Assembly (NCBI GenBank): GCA_009746045.1
Contig: RPFO01000132.1
Coordinates: 1,196,590 to 1,260,589 of the forward strand
Length of the DNA stretch: 64,000 nucleotides
DNA from: Mesostigma viride
Taxonomy: Eukaryota > Streptophyta > Mesostigmatophyceae > Mesostigmatales > Mesostigmataceae
Direction: 5' to 3'
Below are positions 20,150 through 31,246 of the stretch, one piece after another. The notes below the pieces were generated by a model. The model saw nothing but the letters and a program-made list of their open reading frames with translations. It did no database searches and had not been told where the DNA came from. Positions within the stretch are counted from its first letter, which is position 1. Each line of letters opens with the position of its first letter. Made by a program: the position numbers and the translations under genes.

Positions 20150-23030
20150 ATGGTGCGTAGCCAACTTGTTCATGAAGAATGATGTCAAAGAAAGACGGTT
20201 TCGATGATGCTTATCGGACAGGAATAGCTTTTTTACGGGGGGGATGGCGCTTTTGATTTCTGGGCACCAGCGTAGTTGATATTCTCTGGACGGTAGTGCG
20301 CTGCCAAAGACGGGGGGTGCGACGTTAATGTGTGGATTTTGTACTTCGGATGCCCTCTACCTCCCTGATATTCTTACAGACTGTCAAGCGCCGTAATGGA
20401 GGACGCAATAAGCATGGCCGTGGCCACGTTAACCCGATCCGTTGCTCTAACTGCGGCCGGTGCTGCCCTAAGGTAAATTGCATATCATATGTGATGCGCT
20501 GGGACATCAACGGATGTTGTATTTTGCTTTGGGTATGGTTAATTTTTTCCCGGTATTTTCACCTCCTTATAAGTCTATGACCCGCTTGGTTCTTTCTGAC
20601 AGCAGCGGTGTGTATTGCTGTATTATCAGTGGTTTGCTTGCGACTTAACCATTTTTATATGTCACGTATAACGTAAATGCCGTGCGGCTGCGCCTTGGAT
20701 CTACGCTCGGACAGGACAAGGCGGTGAAGCGGTTCCTTGTCCGCAACATCGTGGAGCAGGCGGCTGTTCGTGATGTCCAGGATGCCTGCGTCTATGATGG
20801 TACGTTTTTCTACTGGAAATCGATTCCCAATTTAGTGCCCATGTCTCCTCGTCGCGTGGCGCCGTGTGGTATAGGTTCTGGTCAGGTGCTGAAAGCCGTG
20901 TGTTGTTTGGCATACTGATGGACACTGCAAGCTTAGTGCATGCTGAAGCTTTCTTTAGTTAGCTTGCCACTTTGGACTGAGCATGCAGGGGTTTTCCCTT
21001 TTGGCATCGTTGCCTTTGCGGCTCTGGAAGCCTTGATAGGCAGTCGACAGAGTGTGTTTGCTGGCTGCGGTCAGGAGGGCATGTTTGCGTGTAGGGTGGA
21101 TTGCCCTTCCGCCTGGTGGTTTGTGGTTCTGGGCTCTCTCTTGACTGAACCCATACCACTTGTACACCCCCTCCTCCCCCTGTCCCTCCTCCCCCCCTCC
21201 CTCCTCCCCCCCTCCCTCCTCCCCCCCTCCCTCCTCCCCCCCTCCCTCCTCCCCCCCTCCCTCCTCCCTCCCTCCCTCCTCCCCCCTCCCTCCTCCCCCC
21301 TCCCTCCCCCCCCTCCCTCCTCCCCCCCTCCCTCCCTCCTCCCCTCCCTCCTCCCCTCCCTCCCTCCTCCCCCCCTCCCTCTCCCTGTTGCCCCTCTTTT
21401 CTTCCTTACCTCCTACCCGTCCCAATCCACCCCTCCCACTCCCTGCTCCCTGCTCACCTTGCGTTCCTACCCTTTCCCCTCACATGCCTACTTCCGCGCC
21501 CCTACTCTTTCATACACCTCACCCCTACCCTCATATTCCCCCTGACTGTCACTTTCCCTTTGGGTGCTTGGCCCAGTAGCTGGTTCTCGCCGTTCTGCTG
21601 TTGATCGGTCTTCTCCTTTAACTGCCACCATCACTCCTTCCCGCCCTGTCCTGCCAGGCTACGTGCTTCCCAAGCTGTACGCCAAGATGCAGTACTGCAT
21701 CTCGTGCGCCATCCACTCGCACGTGGTGCGTGTGCGGTCCCGCGAGGCGCGCCGCAACCGTGAGCCGCCCCAGCGCTTCCGTCGCCGGGTACGTAGGGGG
21801 GTAACATGAGGATGGGCTGCCGGGTACGAAGGGGGGCAGAGCAATAGAGGATGGGCCACATGGAGGAAGGGGAAGGAGGGAGACTGCAGGGCCATCCTTA
21901 CACATCGTTACCGCGTGTGTCATGTGGACTGGTGGTGGATGCTCGGTGGCAGTGATACCCTCTGTGTCTTTTTGTGACTTTGGATAATGGATTGTGGAGA
22001 AACATGCAAGGATGAGGGCGTGCCTTGGGCTGAGAGGGTTGGCTGAATGGGTGCAAGATGAATGCCACATGCATGCCTTCCAATCTTCTGAGTCATCTCC
22101 GTTAGAGCTGGTGCCTGCCTGTCCCTTGTGCTGTGTATGCCGGGCTCATTGCTGGGTGCCGTGTAGATGGCTCCAGATCATTGGAATTTCACGGTGCTTG
22201 GGCCGCACTGCATCCATGAGATGCGTGCTTGTTGTTAGCAGTGGGTTGCGTGTCGTGGACCCGTTCAGCACAATGCAGTTTGCAGGCATGTTCTGTGGGT
22301 GGGATGGATGCTGCATGAGCTCCGGTAGGCGTCCCGGTTGGGGTGGTATGCTCGTGGCACATGTTCAAGCGCATGGGTGAAGTACTGTGCGTGTGTGACA
22401 TGGATGGCAAGGGTGGGCAAGCAAGCAGGGGCTTTGGTTCCATAGCAGCAAGCCCCTCGTTCCGTATACCAAGGGGAGCTGGGTGCTGGGAATGATGGGA
22501 GGAAGAAACCATTGATGATTGGAGGAACCAGATTTGCATGCGCAGCCATGAGTCAAGCCTGGGCAGCTGTAGCCCAGCAGTGCCGCTGGCAGGGCGGCTG
22601 TGCTTGCATCAGAGATTGTGGCCATCATTCACGGTATCGTGGTGACGGTTCGACAGGCTTGCTCACCGTACGTCCAGGTGAGCATGGGCAGTGAAGTGAT
22701 GCTTGCGCAGCCATGCGGTATAATCGTGCGTCAAGTCGTGCGGTCATGCTGCACGACTTTTGGTGCGGTCACAATGATGTGGGTCATGAGGAGTCACCCT
22801 GTGGGGGTGGGCCCCTGCAGTGTTCATCATGCCTTTTGAACTTGTCGTTGCACTTGGTGAGGATTGTGGCTGCCGCTGTCGGTGTCTCACGTGTCTTTCA
22901 TCCATGCCGGTCGGGCCTGCCTGCATGTTCCTCTGTGTCCTCTGGTGTGCAGCCCGAGGGTGAGCGTGGCGCTGCTGGTGCCCGTGGCGGTGCCGCCGCG
23001 GGGGGGGGGGCTGCCGCGGCTCGCAAGTAG
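20150..23030 (+). CDS. RPS26: 40S ribosomal protein eS26, five exons
   Basis: Small-subunit ribosomal protein near the mRNA exit channel. Exons are 20150-20152 (ATG only), 20380-20472, 20715-20799, 21658-21788 and 22953-23030. All introns are GT-AG and phases agree. The total is 390 nt, 129 aa, matching plant/algal eS26; human has 115. Key stretches are [68 protein letters not shown] and [19 protein letters not shown], then a Gly/Ala tail. The zinc ligands C23, C26, C74 and C77 fall at the human positions. The first intron directly after ATG is inferred from a GTGCGT donor; the other four exons are certain. TGTAA at 23106-23110 is a likely polyadenylation signal. Introns 3 and 4 are long, and intron 3 holds a pyrimidine minisatellite. 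Confidence 0.96.
21166..21385. repeat. CCCTCCTCCC polypyrimidine minisatellite in RPS26 intron 3
   Basis: About 220 bp of almost pure C/T in 13-bp-like CCCCCCTCCCTCCT units, located about 270 bases upstream of the exon 4 acceptor. Strand-asymmetric pyrimidine tracts of this kind can form triplex DNA. The open Leu-Pro-Pro-Ser frames across it are an artefact. Confidence 0.93.
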
Positions 23031-24119
23031 AAGCATTTTTTCGCTAAAGCCGCATACCGCGACCACCGTTGTCTAGAGGAGGCATGTGAGGTACAAAAGC
23101 CCACTTGTAAAGGAACAGCAAAGCATCGTCGCTCTTATCTCCTTTGTCCGCCTGGCGATATATTGTCGCTCGGTTGGGAGACGTTATTGTGTGGAGTCAT
23201 ACAAGGCAGAGCATATTTTAGAAAGATATCTGTTCACCAACACTGATGACTGCAGGATCACAGGATTCGCCTGCATTGATGGGATCTTTTTTCCTCTAAA
23301 ACTGGTGGAAATTTGGAGCCAGCTTCTTGCTGGATTGCATGAATCGCTGGCTCTTAATAATAATGAAATGTCATTTCTGCAAAATATAAGAAAACAACAC
23401 ACTCTGATCACGTAAGATTATTCCATCCAGGTCATCTGAAGTGAGACAACTATGCCTGGACGCATGGCGATCCAACGCTGTGGAAGGACTAGGGTAGTTG
23501 TCTGAGAGGAAAGACGCTAAGGCCGCGGGAGCCGCGTGGCTGTCTCTAGGAAGACCTGCATGGAGGGAGACAGAGGATAACAGAAAAGGTTGATAGGGAG
23601 AACACACACATACACACACAACAACAACAACCAAAACTAAGAAGGAAAAGAGGGAACGCATATACACGTACACGTACACGAAGGGGCTAAAAGAAAAAGT
23701 AAGGAGGATACATTACAAAGGGAAAAAAGAAAAAGAAGGAAAGAAAAAAGAAAAGAAAATGTACAAATAGTAATAATACAAACAATAATAAATAAGAGGT
23801 CCCCAGTTCGATTCCGGCCTGGATTCATTTGCAGATTGCGTTTTCCGCGGACCGGCACTAAACGCAAGTGGTTTTCACCTTTGCGGCGTGCCAAATCAGA
23901 ATAATAAATAAAGACAAAGTAAAGAGTTATGATAATAACAAAAACAAAAATGGAATAAAGAAAGAGGTCATTGCCGGGATGTGGTGAGGCACAGGCGATG
24001 TTGGAGAATGGGTCAGGAGTTCGATGTTTCAGCGCCCATGGTGCCCGGCTGGGGGTCTCCTGTCCAACACGGTCTAAAGCCTCGTGCCCAGCTCACTCCA
24101 ATTGATGAAAATTTAATTC
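23031..24119. other. RPS26 3' flank and purine-rich low-complexity DNA
   Basis: After the RPS26 stop and its TGTAA motif there is no recognised gene. 23600-23960 is A/G-rich with an ACACAC/ACAACA stretch. A TTCGATTCC match at 23815 looks like a tRNA T-loop but lacks the rest of a cloverleaf. Confidence 0.5.
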
Positions 24120-24185
24120 ATTAATTAATAGACACGTGACTGCGTCACGTGAGCATAAGTCCTCAGTGGGAGGGGAACATGGGAT
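24120..24185 (-). mobile_element. 3' terminus of a second hairpin family with TTAA tail
   Basis: Read on minus: GTCCTCAGTGGG context, then CTCACGTGACGCAGTCACGTGTCTATTAATTAATT. CACGTGAC...GTCACGTG is a perfect 8-bp stem. The same end occurs at 44860-44910 and 46060-46105 on plus. Confidence 0.75.
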
Positions 24186-24289
24186 GGAATCCAATGAAAA
24201 AGTGGAAGGTGAAAAGGGGTAGGCAGTGAAAAAATAGACAGGATTAAAAATTAAATTAAATTAAATTAAAGTATAACATGCCTCGATGC

Positions 24290-24442
24290 CCCCTGGTGCA
24301 CCTCGAGCAAGTGTCGTTTACATTCCCACCCTTGCAGGAAGTAGCTTAGACTGTATTAAACGCCATACGCCCCTTCTCTGGGATATGTGCTGCATTTACT
24401 CCCAACGGAGTTATGTTCCTAATTAATTAATTAATTAATGCC
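24290..24442 (+). mobile_element. 3' fragment of the HAL1-like/LINE 3' UTR with TTAA tail
   Basis: Starts within GCACCTCGAGCAAGTGTCG, contains CTTGCAGGAAGTAGCTTAG and GGGATATGTGCT, the stem-loop at 24399-24410, and ends in (TTAA)n. To its left lies a short AAATT tail with ATAACATGCCTC from an opposite-strand LINE end. Confidence 0.75.
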
Positions 24443-26140
24443 CCGATCCGTTGGGAGATCATGTAGCACATATTCCGTGATGGATGGGTGGAGTGGAGGA
24501 AGCCGCGTAATCGAACTAACCTAACTCTAAGCTATCTAGTCTAGAAAATCCTAACTACACTACTCATCTAAACGCCTCCTCTTGGGGGGAGGTGGCTTGC
24601 CCACAGGGGCTGGCGTGTGAGCCTTGACAATCTTCTGCCACCGCGTCTTGTTCTGCATGGCAGTCCAACGAGAGAGAGTGGATGCGGTGTTCAAACTGGG
24701 CTGGGACCACTAGGTCGGCCAGCAACATCTGGGTGTAGTTCGCGGCATGTTTCCCTACCCTTTTAGGAATGTCCTTGGGGCCAGGCCAGGTCAAAATATG
24801 CCGCCCTGGCTGGCCAAGCCGCTGGGGGCCGGCCAGACCAAGGGCGGTGTCGACCTGGCTGGTGCGAGCAAGATGTCCTACAAATGCTATCCTACGCTGC
24901 CTAATCTCGTCCGAAATACGAGGCATACCCTGATACAAAGACTCTAATGACCTACGCTTGGAAAACCCTACGTTCAGGACCTGTCGGAGCATCCTGTAAA
25001 CCGTGCCGTCTAGTTTAGCTGCCAGTGTTTCCGTGAGTGTCCACGCCTCGGCGCCATACGTGAGCACCGTGAGGACAAGGACCTTGAAAAGCATGCGCTT
25101 GCAGTGCTCGCCCAGGCCCTTGGAGCGCCAGTAGGTGTTGAGCGAACGGAGCCTGGCCCAGGCCAGGCCGATGCGGATGTCCGCATCGTCGGCGGTGTCA
25201 GGGAGCATGCTCCCCAACAGTTTGAAGCGATCGCGGAACGGGACCTCCGTCCCATCAAGCAGGCGCGGCAGCGGTGGGCAACTGGAGGCCCCAATCACCA
25301 TCGCCTCAGTTTTGACACTAATCTCCAACCCCACGTACCGCCCTCGCCTCCAGGCCCAGACAGTCCAGCCAGGTCTGAATGTGCTCGGGGCGCACGATGA
25401 GGGTGGTGTCGTCCGCATAAATCAGGTCGGCCAGGCGATAGCCAGTGCTAACCCCGCCGTGCTCGCGCTCGTTAAGGATGTCCAAGCCTGGCTCGAACCC
25501 CTTAAGAGCAGTAAAGCGCGCACGTGCCCGGCGCATGACGTGATCCACGACAATAATGAACAGGTATGGGGACAGGACACATCACAACCTTGCCACACCC
25601 CGTGGTGAAGGGGGAATGGTGGAGTGCGGACTGCGGAAGGCACCGCTGCCTGTGAGCCCTCATACAGTCGACGAATGGCAGCAATAAACGCTGGTGGCAC
25701 CCGATCCAGAGCTAGGATGGCCCAAAGAGCCTCCCAGAGGGCCATGTCAAAGGCCTTGATATAGTCAACAAAAATGAAGACCAGCGGCAAACTGTCAGGG
25801 CAAAGGCGACGCACCTCCTCCGGCCATCAACCGGCGCGCGACAAACACAGCCATGACAGTGTTACGACCACGACGGAAACCGCCATCTGAGACTCACCCA
25901 GGTATGGATCCAGCGCGGCGCGGAGCCTGTGTGCACAGCATCAATGATGCGCATGAAGACCTTCAGCGCGGCGCTCTGGATGCAGACACCCCGATAGTTA
26001 CCGGGCCGGTCAGCAGCAGAGCCCTTCTTGTACACTGAGCATGACGTGGATCAGGCCGTCTGCCACTCAGCAGGCGGAGGCTCATCAGAGAGCAGGACAC
26101 GGTTGCAGAACGCCAGCAGAAGATCCCTCACCGCTGGGTC
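24443..26140 (-). mobile_element. 5'-truncated LINE copy with RT C-terminal half
   Basis: A minus-strand LINE whose 3' end (stem-loop variant at 24446-24457) abuts the TTAA tail of the neighbouring fragment. It runs upstream through the ORF2 C-terminal domain and RT to about 26140, where homology is lost; the endonuclease and 5' end are missing. Confidence 0.85.
24564..25900 (-). pseudogene. LINE ORF2 reverse transcriptase, frameshifted
   Basis: Non-LTR reverse transcriptase. RT block A is FVDYIKAFD (near 25770). Block B is HHGVWQGC (25590-25610), after which the frame shifts. Block C is LIYADDTTLIV (25400-25430). A further shift leads to GLEISVKTEAMVIG and the long C-terminal domain with VLTYGAEAWTLT, GMPRISDEIRQRRIAFVGHL and the basic end. 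YADD is intact but at least two frameshifts (about 25575 and 25345) kill the copy. The endonuclease is absent. The exact clade cannot be set by eye. Confidence 0.85.
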
Positions 26141-26513
26141 AGGGGTCTTAGAGACAGAATGAACAATCATAACAGTGAGAGTAATAAAGAGGAGTTAAGG
26201 CACAAATGTATATCACAAAAGCCACGAGCCACGAGCGGGCATGGCTGACGGCGGAGCTCAGAACTTTTGCGTCTGAGCCCCAAATGCAGTCAGATCAATT
26301 GCAACCGATGCATGCGTCTTTTCTACGTAGGCGCATCTGCTACTACCATCGGTTACAGCTGTAACACAGTATTTTGACCAGCCTGCAGCTTAATTACGCA
26401 AAGCACCACGGCGTCTTTCTAAGATGCACACACTATTTTTCCGAAGCTGTTACGTAATATATGACGAGCAAACGCTCATCTACGGCAACGCAGCCTGGCG
26501 GATGCGTTAAGCA

Positions 26514-27577
26514 ATGAAAATTCGTCTGCAGCTCCGGCTGTGCACAGCTTCGCCCTCAGGTCCGGAAGGCAGCGGTGACACTACTAAGTCGCGCACTGGC
26601 GGATCGCCCAGCCCACTGGGCTTGCCTCGCCATCTGCATCGCCTGAGCCTAAGCGCAGCCGCCCTGCCGAGCCGCACGGGGACGAGATCGCCTTTGACAT
26701 CAACGCACCTGGCTTCTGGAAACGCAGCCCAGGAGCCTTCATGGACGACGTGTTTTTCGGCACGCACGCCTCGCTTGTAGCCCTGTGCTCGCACCTCATC
26801 TCCCACAACCGCGGCCGCTGGCCAAGTGCATGGCCAGCCTTTCATCATCGCCGAAGATCTCCTAAAAGTTCTCCGCATGAATCGACCCCGGCTCCAGCGG
26901 CTTCGCCCTCTGCTCCCTCCTCGGGCGTTCCGAAGCCGAGATCTGGGCCCCCCCTCCAACCGTCGCGACAGAATCCATCGTCAGTCCGCACCCTCCTTAG
27001 TTAAGGAAGCTTTCAAGCAGCACGTACGTGACCCCCCTTGCCACAGATGTGGCGGCATGCAATGGGAGGCACGCTGCATGGCTGCTGAGCTCCCTCACAT
27101 TTCCACCACCGTCACCTCCACCTCCACCCTCCTCGCCTCCACCTCCACTGCCACCTCCACCTCCACTGCCGCCCTCAACTGAGGCCCAGCTTCTCGACAT
27201 TGACCAGAGCCTCCACGACCACGCCATCGCCACCGAATGCTTGCAAAACACCGCAGGCATCACCGCCCAGGCGGTGAAGGACATCGCTCGGCCCAGCCGG
27301 CATCTGCTGGCCCGGCCAGCGATGCTCCTCCCACCCTTACCTGGGCGGACCTGCTCAAGCACCACCACCACCACCTCCACCATCGCGGCACAGCTCAAGC
27401 AACAAGCCCTCGACCTCCGCGAGGAGGCCGACCGCACCCAGCTTAGCCACAATGTCATCGTCAGGCACTTCGACCAGCCGGCAGACCTGTGAAGACTCGA
27501 CGACTCTTCTTACGGCGATGTCCATTCTTGCCCCCATGCACCTTACTAGCTGGTGAGCTGCGCATGTCGGCTGTTCG
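26514..27577 (+). pseudogene. ORF1p-like relic, 5' part (copy B)
   Basis: Frames in order give SPLGLPRHLHRLSL, then DDVFFGTHASLVALCSHL, a Pro-rich spacer (27130-27180), TAQAVKDIA and LREEADRTQLSHNVIVRHFDQP. These match copies D and E. The frame changes at least three times. It continues after the Copia element at 35934. Confidence 0.7.
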
Positions 27578-28275
27578 AGTTAACGCCAAGCGCATTGGCG
27601 TGTGCCTGATTCGGCATATCTCTGCGATTCCAGCGGCACCGGAACGAGTTCATTCCGACAAGTATCAAGAAAGTTATGGCGTTCCGACTTCCCGGTCGCG
27701 CGCGAGCGCGAGCCGGCTGTTCGTCTAAGTCGGACGTGAATATTTGCAGACGACATATGGGGTCGACAGTAATTCCTGGGCTGACAGGAATTAGGTGCTG
27801 AACCTACGACGGTATTGGATTAATACGTCGTACGCAGGAAATAGGAACCTTAACCTGTGGTCTGTTGGTACCGCAGGCTTAGTCCTGGGCTTCTAGGTGC
27901 AGATGCAATAGTCACGGTGGACTGTGCTCTGTGGTCACTGTACCTGTATGACAGGCCTACTGTATAGGAACTGGGCGCTGTACAGGTAGTGAATACTGTA
28001 CCGGGAGTGTTATTACTGAGCAGGCCTCCTAGGCTGCTCAGGACTAGCAAGCACAGTGCACAAGTATATAAAGAATAGGCCAGTGCCAATTGGGCATCTC
28101 TTGCGAGCCCGCCTCACGTGTGTTGCCTTGACTTGGCAAACTCGTGTACAAGCCTCAAGTGACATGTGAGCGCTGTAACATTATCCAATTTTAACAAAGC
28201 TCCGTTTCCAACCATATTCACTCATTGCTGCATTGCAACCATATCCTACACATTGCGTTTATAAAAACGTTAACT
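27578..28275 (+). repeat. 5' LTR of the Copia-class element
   Basis: 698 bp. It starts AGTTAACG and contains a hairpin ACGCCAA-GCGCA-TTGGCGT at the start and a GC-rich CGCGCGAGCGCGAG stretch at about 27697. TATATAAAGAAT near 28062-28073 is a good TATA box for the element's own transcription. Confidence 0.95.
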
Positions 28276-28368
28276 CAAATTACAAGCAGTCTCGACGGAA
28301 CGGCCAGGAGGGTCGTTGCTGTTTGCTGCGTGCAGCGTTGACGATGCGAGAAGCTCGTCAGGTGTCGA

Positions 28369-29292
28369 ATGGTGCAGGAAGAACAACGGCAGCAGAATTT
28401 CCGGTTTCCTCGGCAGTCTGCTGGTGGTTCAATTTCGCCTGAATTGCGTCGTGTGGTTCGAGATTTATCTTTATTGCTTGCAGATCGTCCACCTGTTAAT
28501 CGCAACTTTGTACAATTCGTCGACGACCAGGTCGAGGATTGGGAGCGCATTCTGCAGCACGTCCGAACCATCGTCATTCCGGAGCACCGGAGCGTCGACG
28601 ACATCGAGCAAGAGCTGCACGGTTTGGTCAGGATCCAGACTGTGATTACAGCATTAGCTGAGCGGGTGCGTGCGGAGTTGGCGGCCAGGCGAGGAGAAGC
28701 TGCGGAGCCAGCTGGTGCAGTGCGACACGAGTTCGTGCAGGCAGCAGCGGGTGCGGGTGTACCACGTACGTTCGCAGGCGTAATCGGCGACGAGGGTGTT
28801 GCAGCGGGACCAGTTCGACGTGAGCGACGCGGAGCGGAGCGCTACAGGCGGCTGGCAGAGGTCGAGGCGGCTGCGGAAGCCATCACCGGAGGTCAGCGTG
28901 CGGCACGAGTCGGCAGGATTCCGGAGCGAGCAAGGGTTCCTTTTCAGGAACTGCCCCAACCTCTTCGCGTTCGGGTGACGCGTTGGGAAGAGTTCGCCCC
29001 TCTTGGTTACGACAGTGACCTTGAGGTGGGAGCTGTGGGGGTCGCTGGTCTAGGCGACGAGGAGCTTGGCGACCGTGAGGTGCCAAGATACAATCCGCGG
29101 GGTGCTAACGACGGGTTGTCACCTGTCTACTACACTAACGGTGACGACTCTGTCATCGCGGGCCGACAGCGGGTCGACGACGGCGCAGCGGGTAGCAGGG
29201 TGCCAGAGCTGATCGTTGTGAGCGACAGCGACAGTGACAGCGACAAGGAGAACCAGGAAGCGCCTGCGGGTGACCGTGGTGGTCTTGACTGA
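28369..29292 (+). CDS. Extra ORF upstream of gag in the Copia-class element
   Basis: A 307-residue intact frame from the ATG at 28369, first in the internal region. It is rich in Arg, Glu, Ala and Val with heptad-like helices (DDIEQELHGLVRIQTVITAL, AERYRRLAEVEAAAEA). Its C-terminus ELIVVSDSDSDSDKEN is a textbook SUMO-interacting motif: hydrophobic IVV followed by acidic/phosphorylatable SD repeats. No enzyme domain was recognised. It is the only long uninterrupted frame besides pol, which suggests selection or recent descent. It may be a Gag N-terminal module or a host-interaction factor. Confidence 0.6.
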   Translation: MVQEEQRQQNFRFPRQSAGGSISPELRRVVRDLSLLLADRPPVNRNFVQFVDDQVEDWERILQHVRTIVIPEHRSVDDIEQELHGLVRIQTVITALAERVRAELAARRGEAAEPAGAVRHEFVQAAAGAGVPRTFAGVIGDEGVAAGPVRRERRGAERYRRLAEVEAAAEAITGGQRAARVGRIPERARVPFQELPQPLRVRVTRWEEFAPLGYDSDLEVGAVGVAGLGDEELGDREVPRYNPRGANDGLSPVYYTNGDDSVIAGRQRVDDGAAGSRVPELIVVSDSDSDSDKENQEAPAGDRGGLD

Positions 29293-29400
29293 GTGGTAAC
29301 ACTTGGCATTTTCCTTTCTTGTTCAGTAGCTTATATTGCTTTAATTGCTGCTTGGCCACTTGGCTGGTTGTAGCAGATCTGAACAGGGGCCATCAATTGA

Positions 29401-30589
29401 GTGAGGGAGCTATTGACCAACGAGGGCGCGGTATGGGCTTTGCGCGGCGCGGCGCTGGGATGGATGGACGCGATGGACGCGATGGACGCGATGGACGCGA
29501 TGGACGCGGTGACGGCCAGGCGCTGGGAGACCAGGCTGCGCTGGCAGATGATCAGAGCCAAGGATCTCAGGGCGGTCAGAACGCGCCAGCTGCAGATCAA
29601 GCAGCACCTATAGGCGGCCGACCGTGGCTGAGGGGTACGCGGTGCTAAGCCAGTTTCAGTCCATCAAGGACAATTGGCAGCCCCGGGACGCTGAGAGGAT
29701 GTTAGAGGACATGAACTTGTACACGGACATCTACACCGGTGACAAGCTTCGCATCCTGGCGTCTAGTGCCTACATAAGGCAGTCGGCGAGGCGGCTGTTC
29801 AAGTTTGTCCGGGAGCGACACACGGCGGGGGACACCTGGGCGGCGTTTAATTATGACGCGACTCAGGTCGTTCCTGAGTGACAAGAGGACCATAGATGGT
29901 TCTCACCTGAAGCAAGAGTACCTGGACTACAAGCCCATCAAGGGGCAGCTCGTGGTCCACGCCTTTGAAGACTTTGTCAAGCTGAGGGAGGACACCATGG
30001 CCAAAGGATTCTTCGTTGCAGATCGGATGGGCGACTTTCTCAAGTCGCTGCAGCTGGATCCTGTCACCATGGATAATGTGACCATCCGGCACATGCGACA
30101 AGTCCATGGCTGGGCTGCGATGACGGACCAGTTGTATGAGTGTTTCAGCGGCAAGTACGTAGGTGGTAAGCGCCCACGTCAAGTGGACGAGGAGGCAGCT
30201 GAACCTGCGGTTAAGTCCATGAGGGGATCGGGCCACGGGGGCCCAGCGTCCTCGAGGGGGCCTGAGGCCTCTTCTAGGGGTCGAGGAAGGTCCAGGAGGC
30301 GGGGCGTGGCAGAATGGCTGGACGGGGGACACCGCCGAAGTCGGGGCATCCACAGTCCCAGTTTGACTTCAAGAGGGTGGGTGGTCCTCCCAAGGCTGGG
30401 CCCAGCAGTGGGACCTCACGGGACATCAGTCAGGTGGAATGTTATTTCTGCCAAGGGAAGGGTCACTTCAGGAATGAGTGTCCCTCGTACCTGAGGCAGG
30501 AAGGTCAGAGCAAGCCAGCTCAGGGTGGCAGCAAGGAGAAGGCTGGTCCATCCCAGGATAAGGGCAAGGGCAAGGCTGCTGATCATTGA
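29401..30589 (+). pseudogene. Copia-class Gag with CCHC knuckle, frameshifted
   Basis: Capsid/nucleocapsid relic. SIKDNWQPRDAERMLEDMN and AAFNYDA are in one frame. After a shift near 29860, RSFLSDKRTIDGSHLKQEYLDY and FEDFVKLREDTMAKGFFV follow in another. After a second shift near 30310 the zinc knuckle VECYFCQGKGHFRNECPSY (C-x2-C-x4-H-x4-C) follows, with a Lys/Gly tail to the stop at 30589. The N-terminal side has five GGACGCGAT repeats (29464-29509). Two frameshifts make this copy non-functional unless unusual recoding occurs. Confidence 0.8.
29459..29509. repeat. GGACGCGAT nonamer tandem repeat in Copia gag
   Basis: Five tandem 9-bp units, in phase with codons, near the start of gag. Confidence 0.9.
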
Positions 30590-30930
30590 CTTGAGCCTGC
30601 ACACATCCCTGAACCCTGGAGGGTGCCCCCAGGGGTGTGTAATGTAGCTGCTAGTGACAGCAGTGAGGGGCAGCCCCATGCTCTAGTGACAGAGCCTATT
30701 GGACACGATGGGGCAAGCTTGGTTACCACAGAGAGTATGCCAGCTGTAGCTGCAGTGGTTACTCGCCAACGAGATCGCCATGGCGGTGCTGAGCCTCTGA
30801 GGTAGCCGACCTGGTGCTGTGGACCCAGGTGGATCTCAGAAGCATTCTGACCGTGCAGGACTGGCACAGGATGGTCAGGATGAGGATAGGGCTGGAGACA
30901 GTCTGACAGGCACGACCCTGGTGCCTCCTG
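30590..30930 (+). pseudogene. Linker between Gag and integrase in the Copia-class element
   Basis: Frames give NVAASDSSEGQPHALVTEP, then a shift into DPGGSQKHSDRAGLAQDGQD and LVPPVHKGS. No aspartic-protease motif is present here, where Copia elements usually carry it. The last frame joins the integrase frame once the nested insertion is removed. Confidence 0.6.
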
Positions 30931-30943
30931 TACATAAGGGATC

Positions 30944-31233
30944 GACCGGCTGGACCTGGAGGGCCAGCGGGCCCCATGGTCGGCGCGGACCTGGACGTCA
31001 TATTGGCGTCAGCGCTTGTCGGTGGCGCTGACTCGGGCCATGGCTGACATCATGCTCCGCCGTACGCGGGATGATTTTGCGGTGCAGCAGGTCTATTAGG
31101 TTCCTCCCGTTAGGAGTTTCCATTGGTCTTATCGTAGTATAGAGATTTGACATGGCTCTGTATAGAGGTTTATAGCTGGGCGTTTGCTTTGGTTTGAGTG
31201 ATTTCACTCTGCTGTAAGTAATTATATTATTAA
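30944..31233 (+). mobile_element. 5'-truncated 3' fragment of the R2-like element inside Copia
   Basis: 290 bases closely matching 44190-44476 (the C-terminal coding end LDLEGQ...SARTWTSYWRQRLSVALTRAMAD plus the 3' UTR with hairpin GAGTGA-TT-TCACTC). Flanked by TACATAAGGGATC at 30931-30943 and 31234-31246, a 13-bp target duplication. Insertion plus one duplication is 303 bp; removing it gives VPPVHKGS-VHTLSANN in frame. This proves the R2-like family was recently active and fixes its 3' end. Confidence 0.95.
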
Positions 31234-31246
31234 TACATAAGGGATC

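Noticed and set aside
19742-20207. Arg-rich open frames in the RPS26/PPP1R11 intergenic region
   Set aside because: Both strands open through GC bias; position fits promoter and 5' UTR.
20940-21579. Leu/Pro/Ser-rich proteins over the polypyrimidine tract
   Set aside because: Lies wholly within RPS26 intron 3; the repeat explains the open frames.
23805-23830. Possible tRNA at CAGTTCGATTCC
   Set aside because: No matching D-arm or acceptor stem in the preceding 80 bases.
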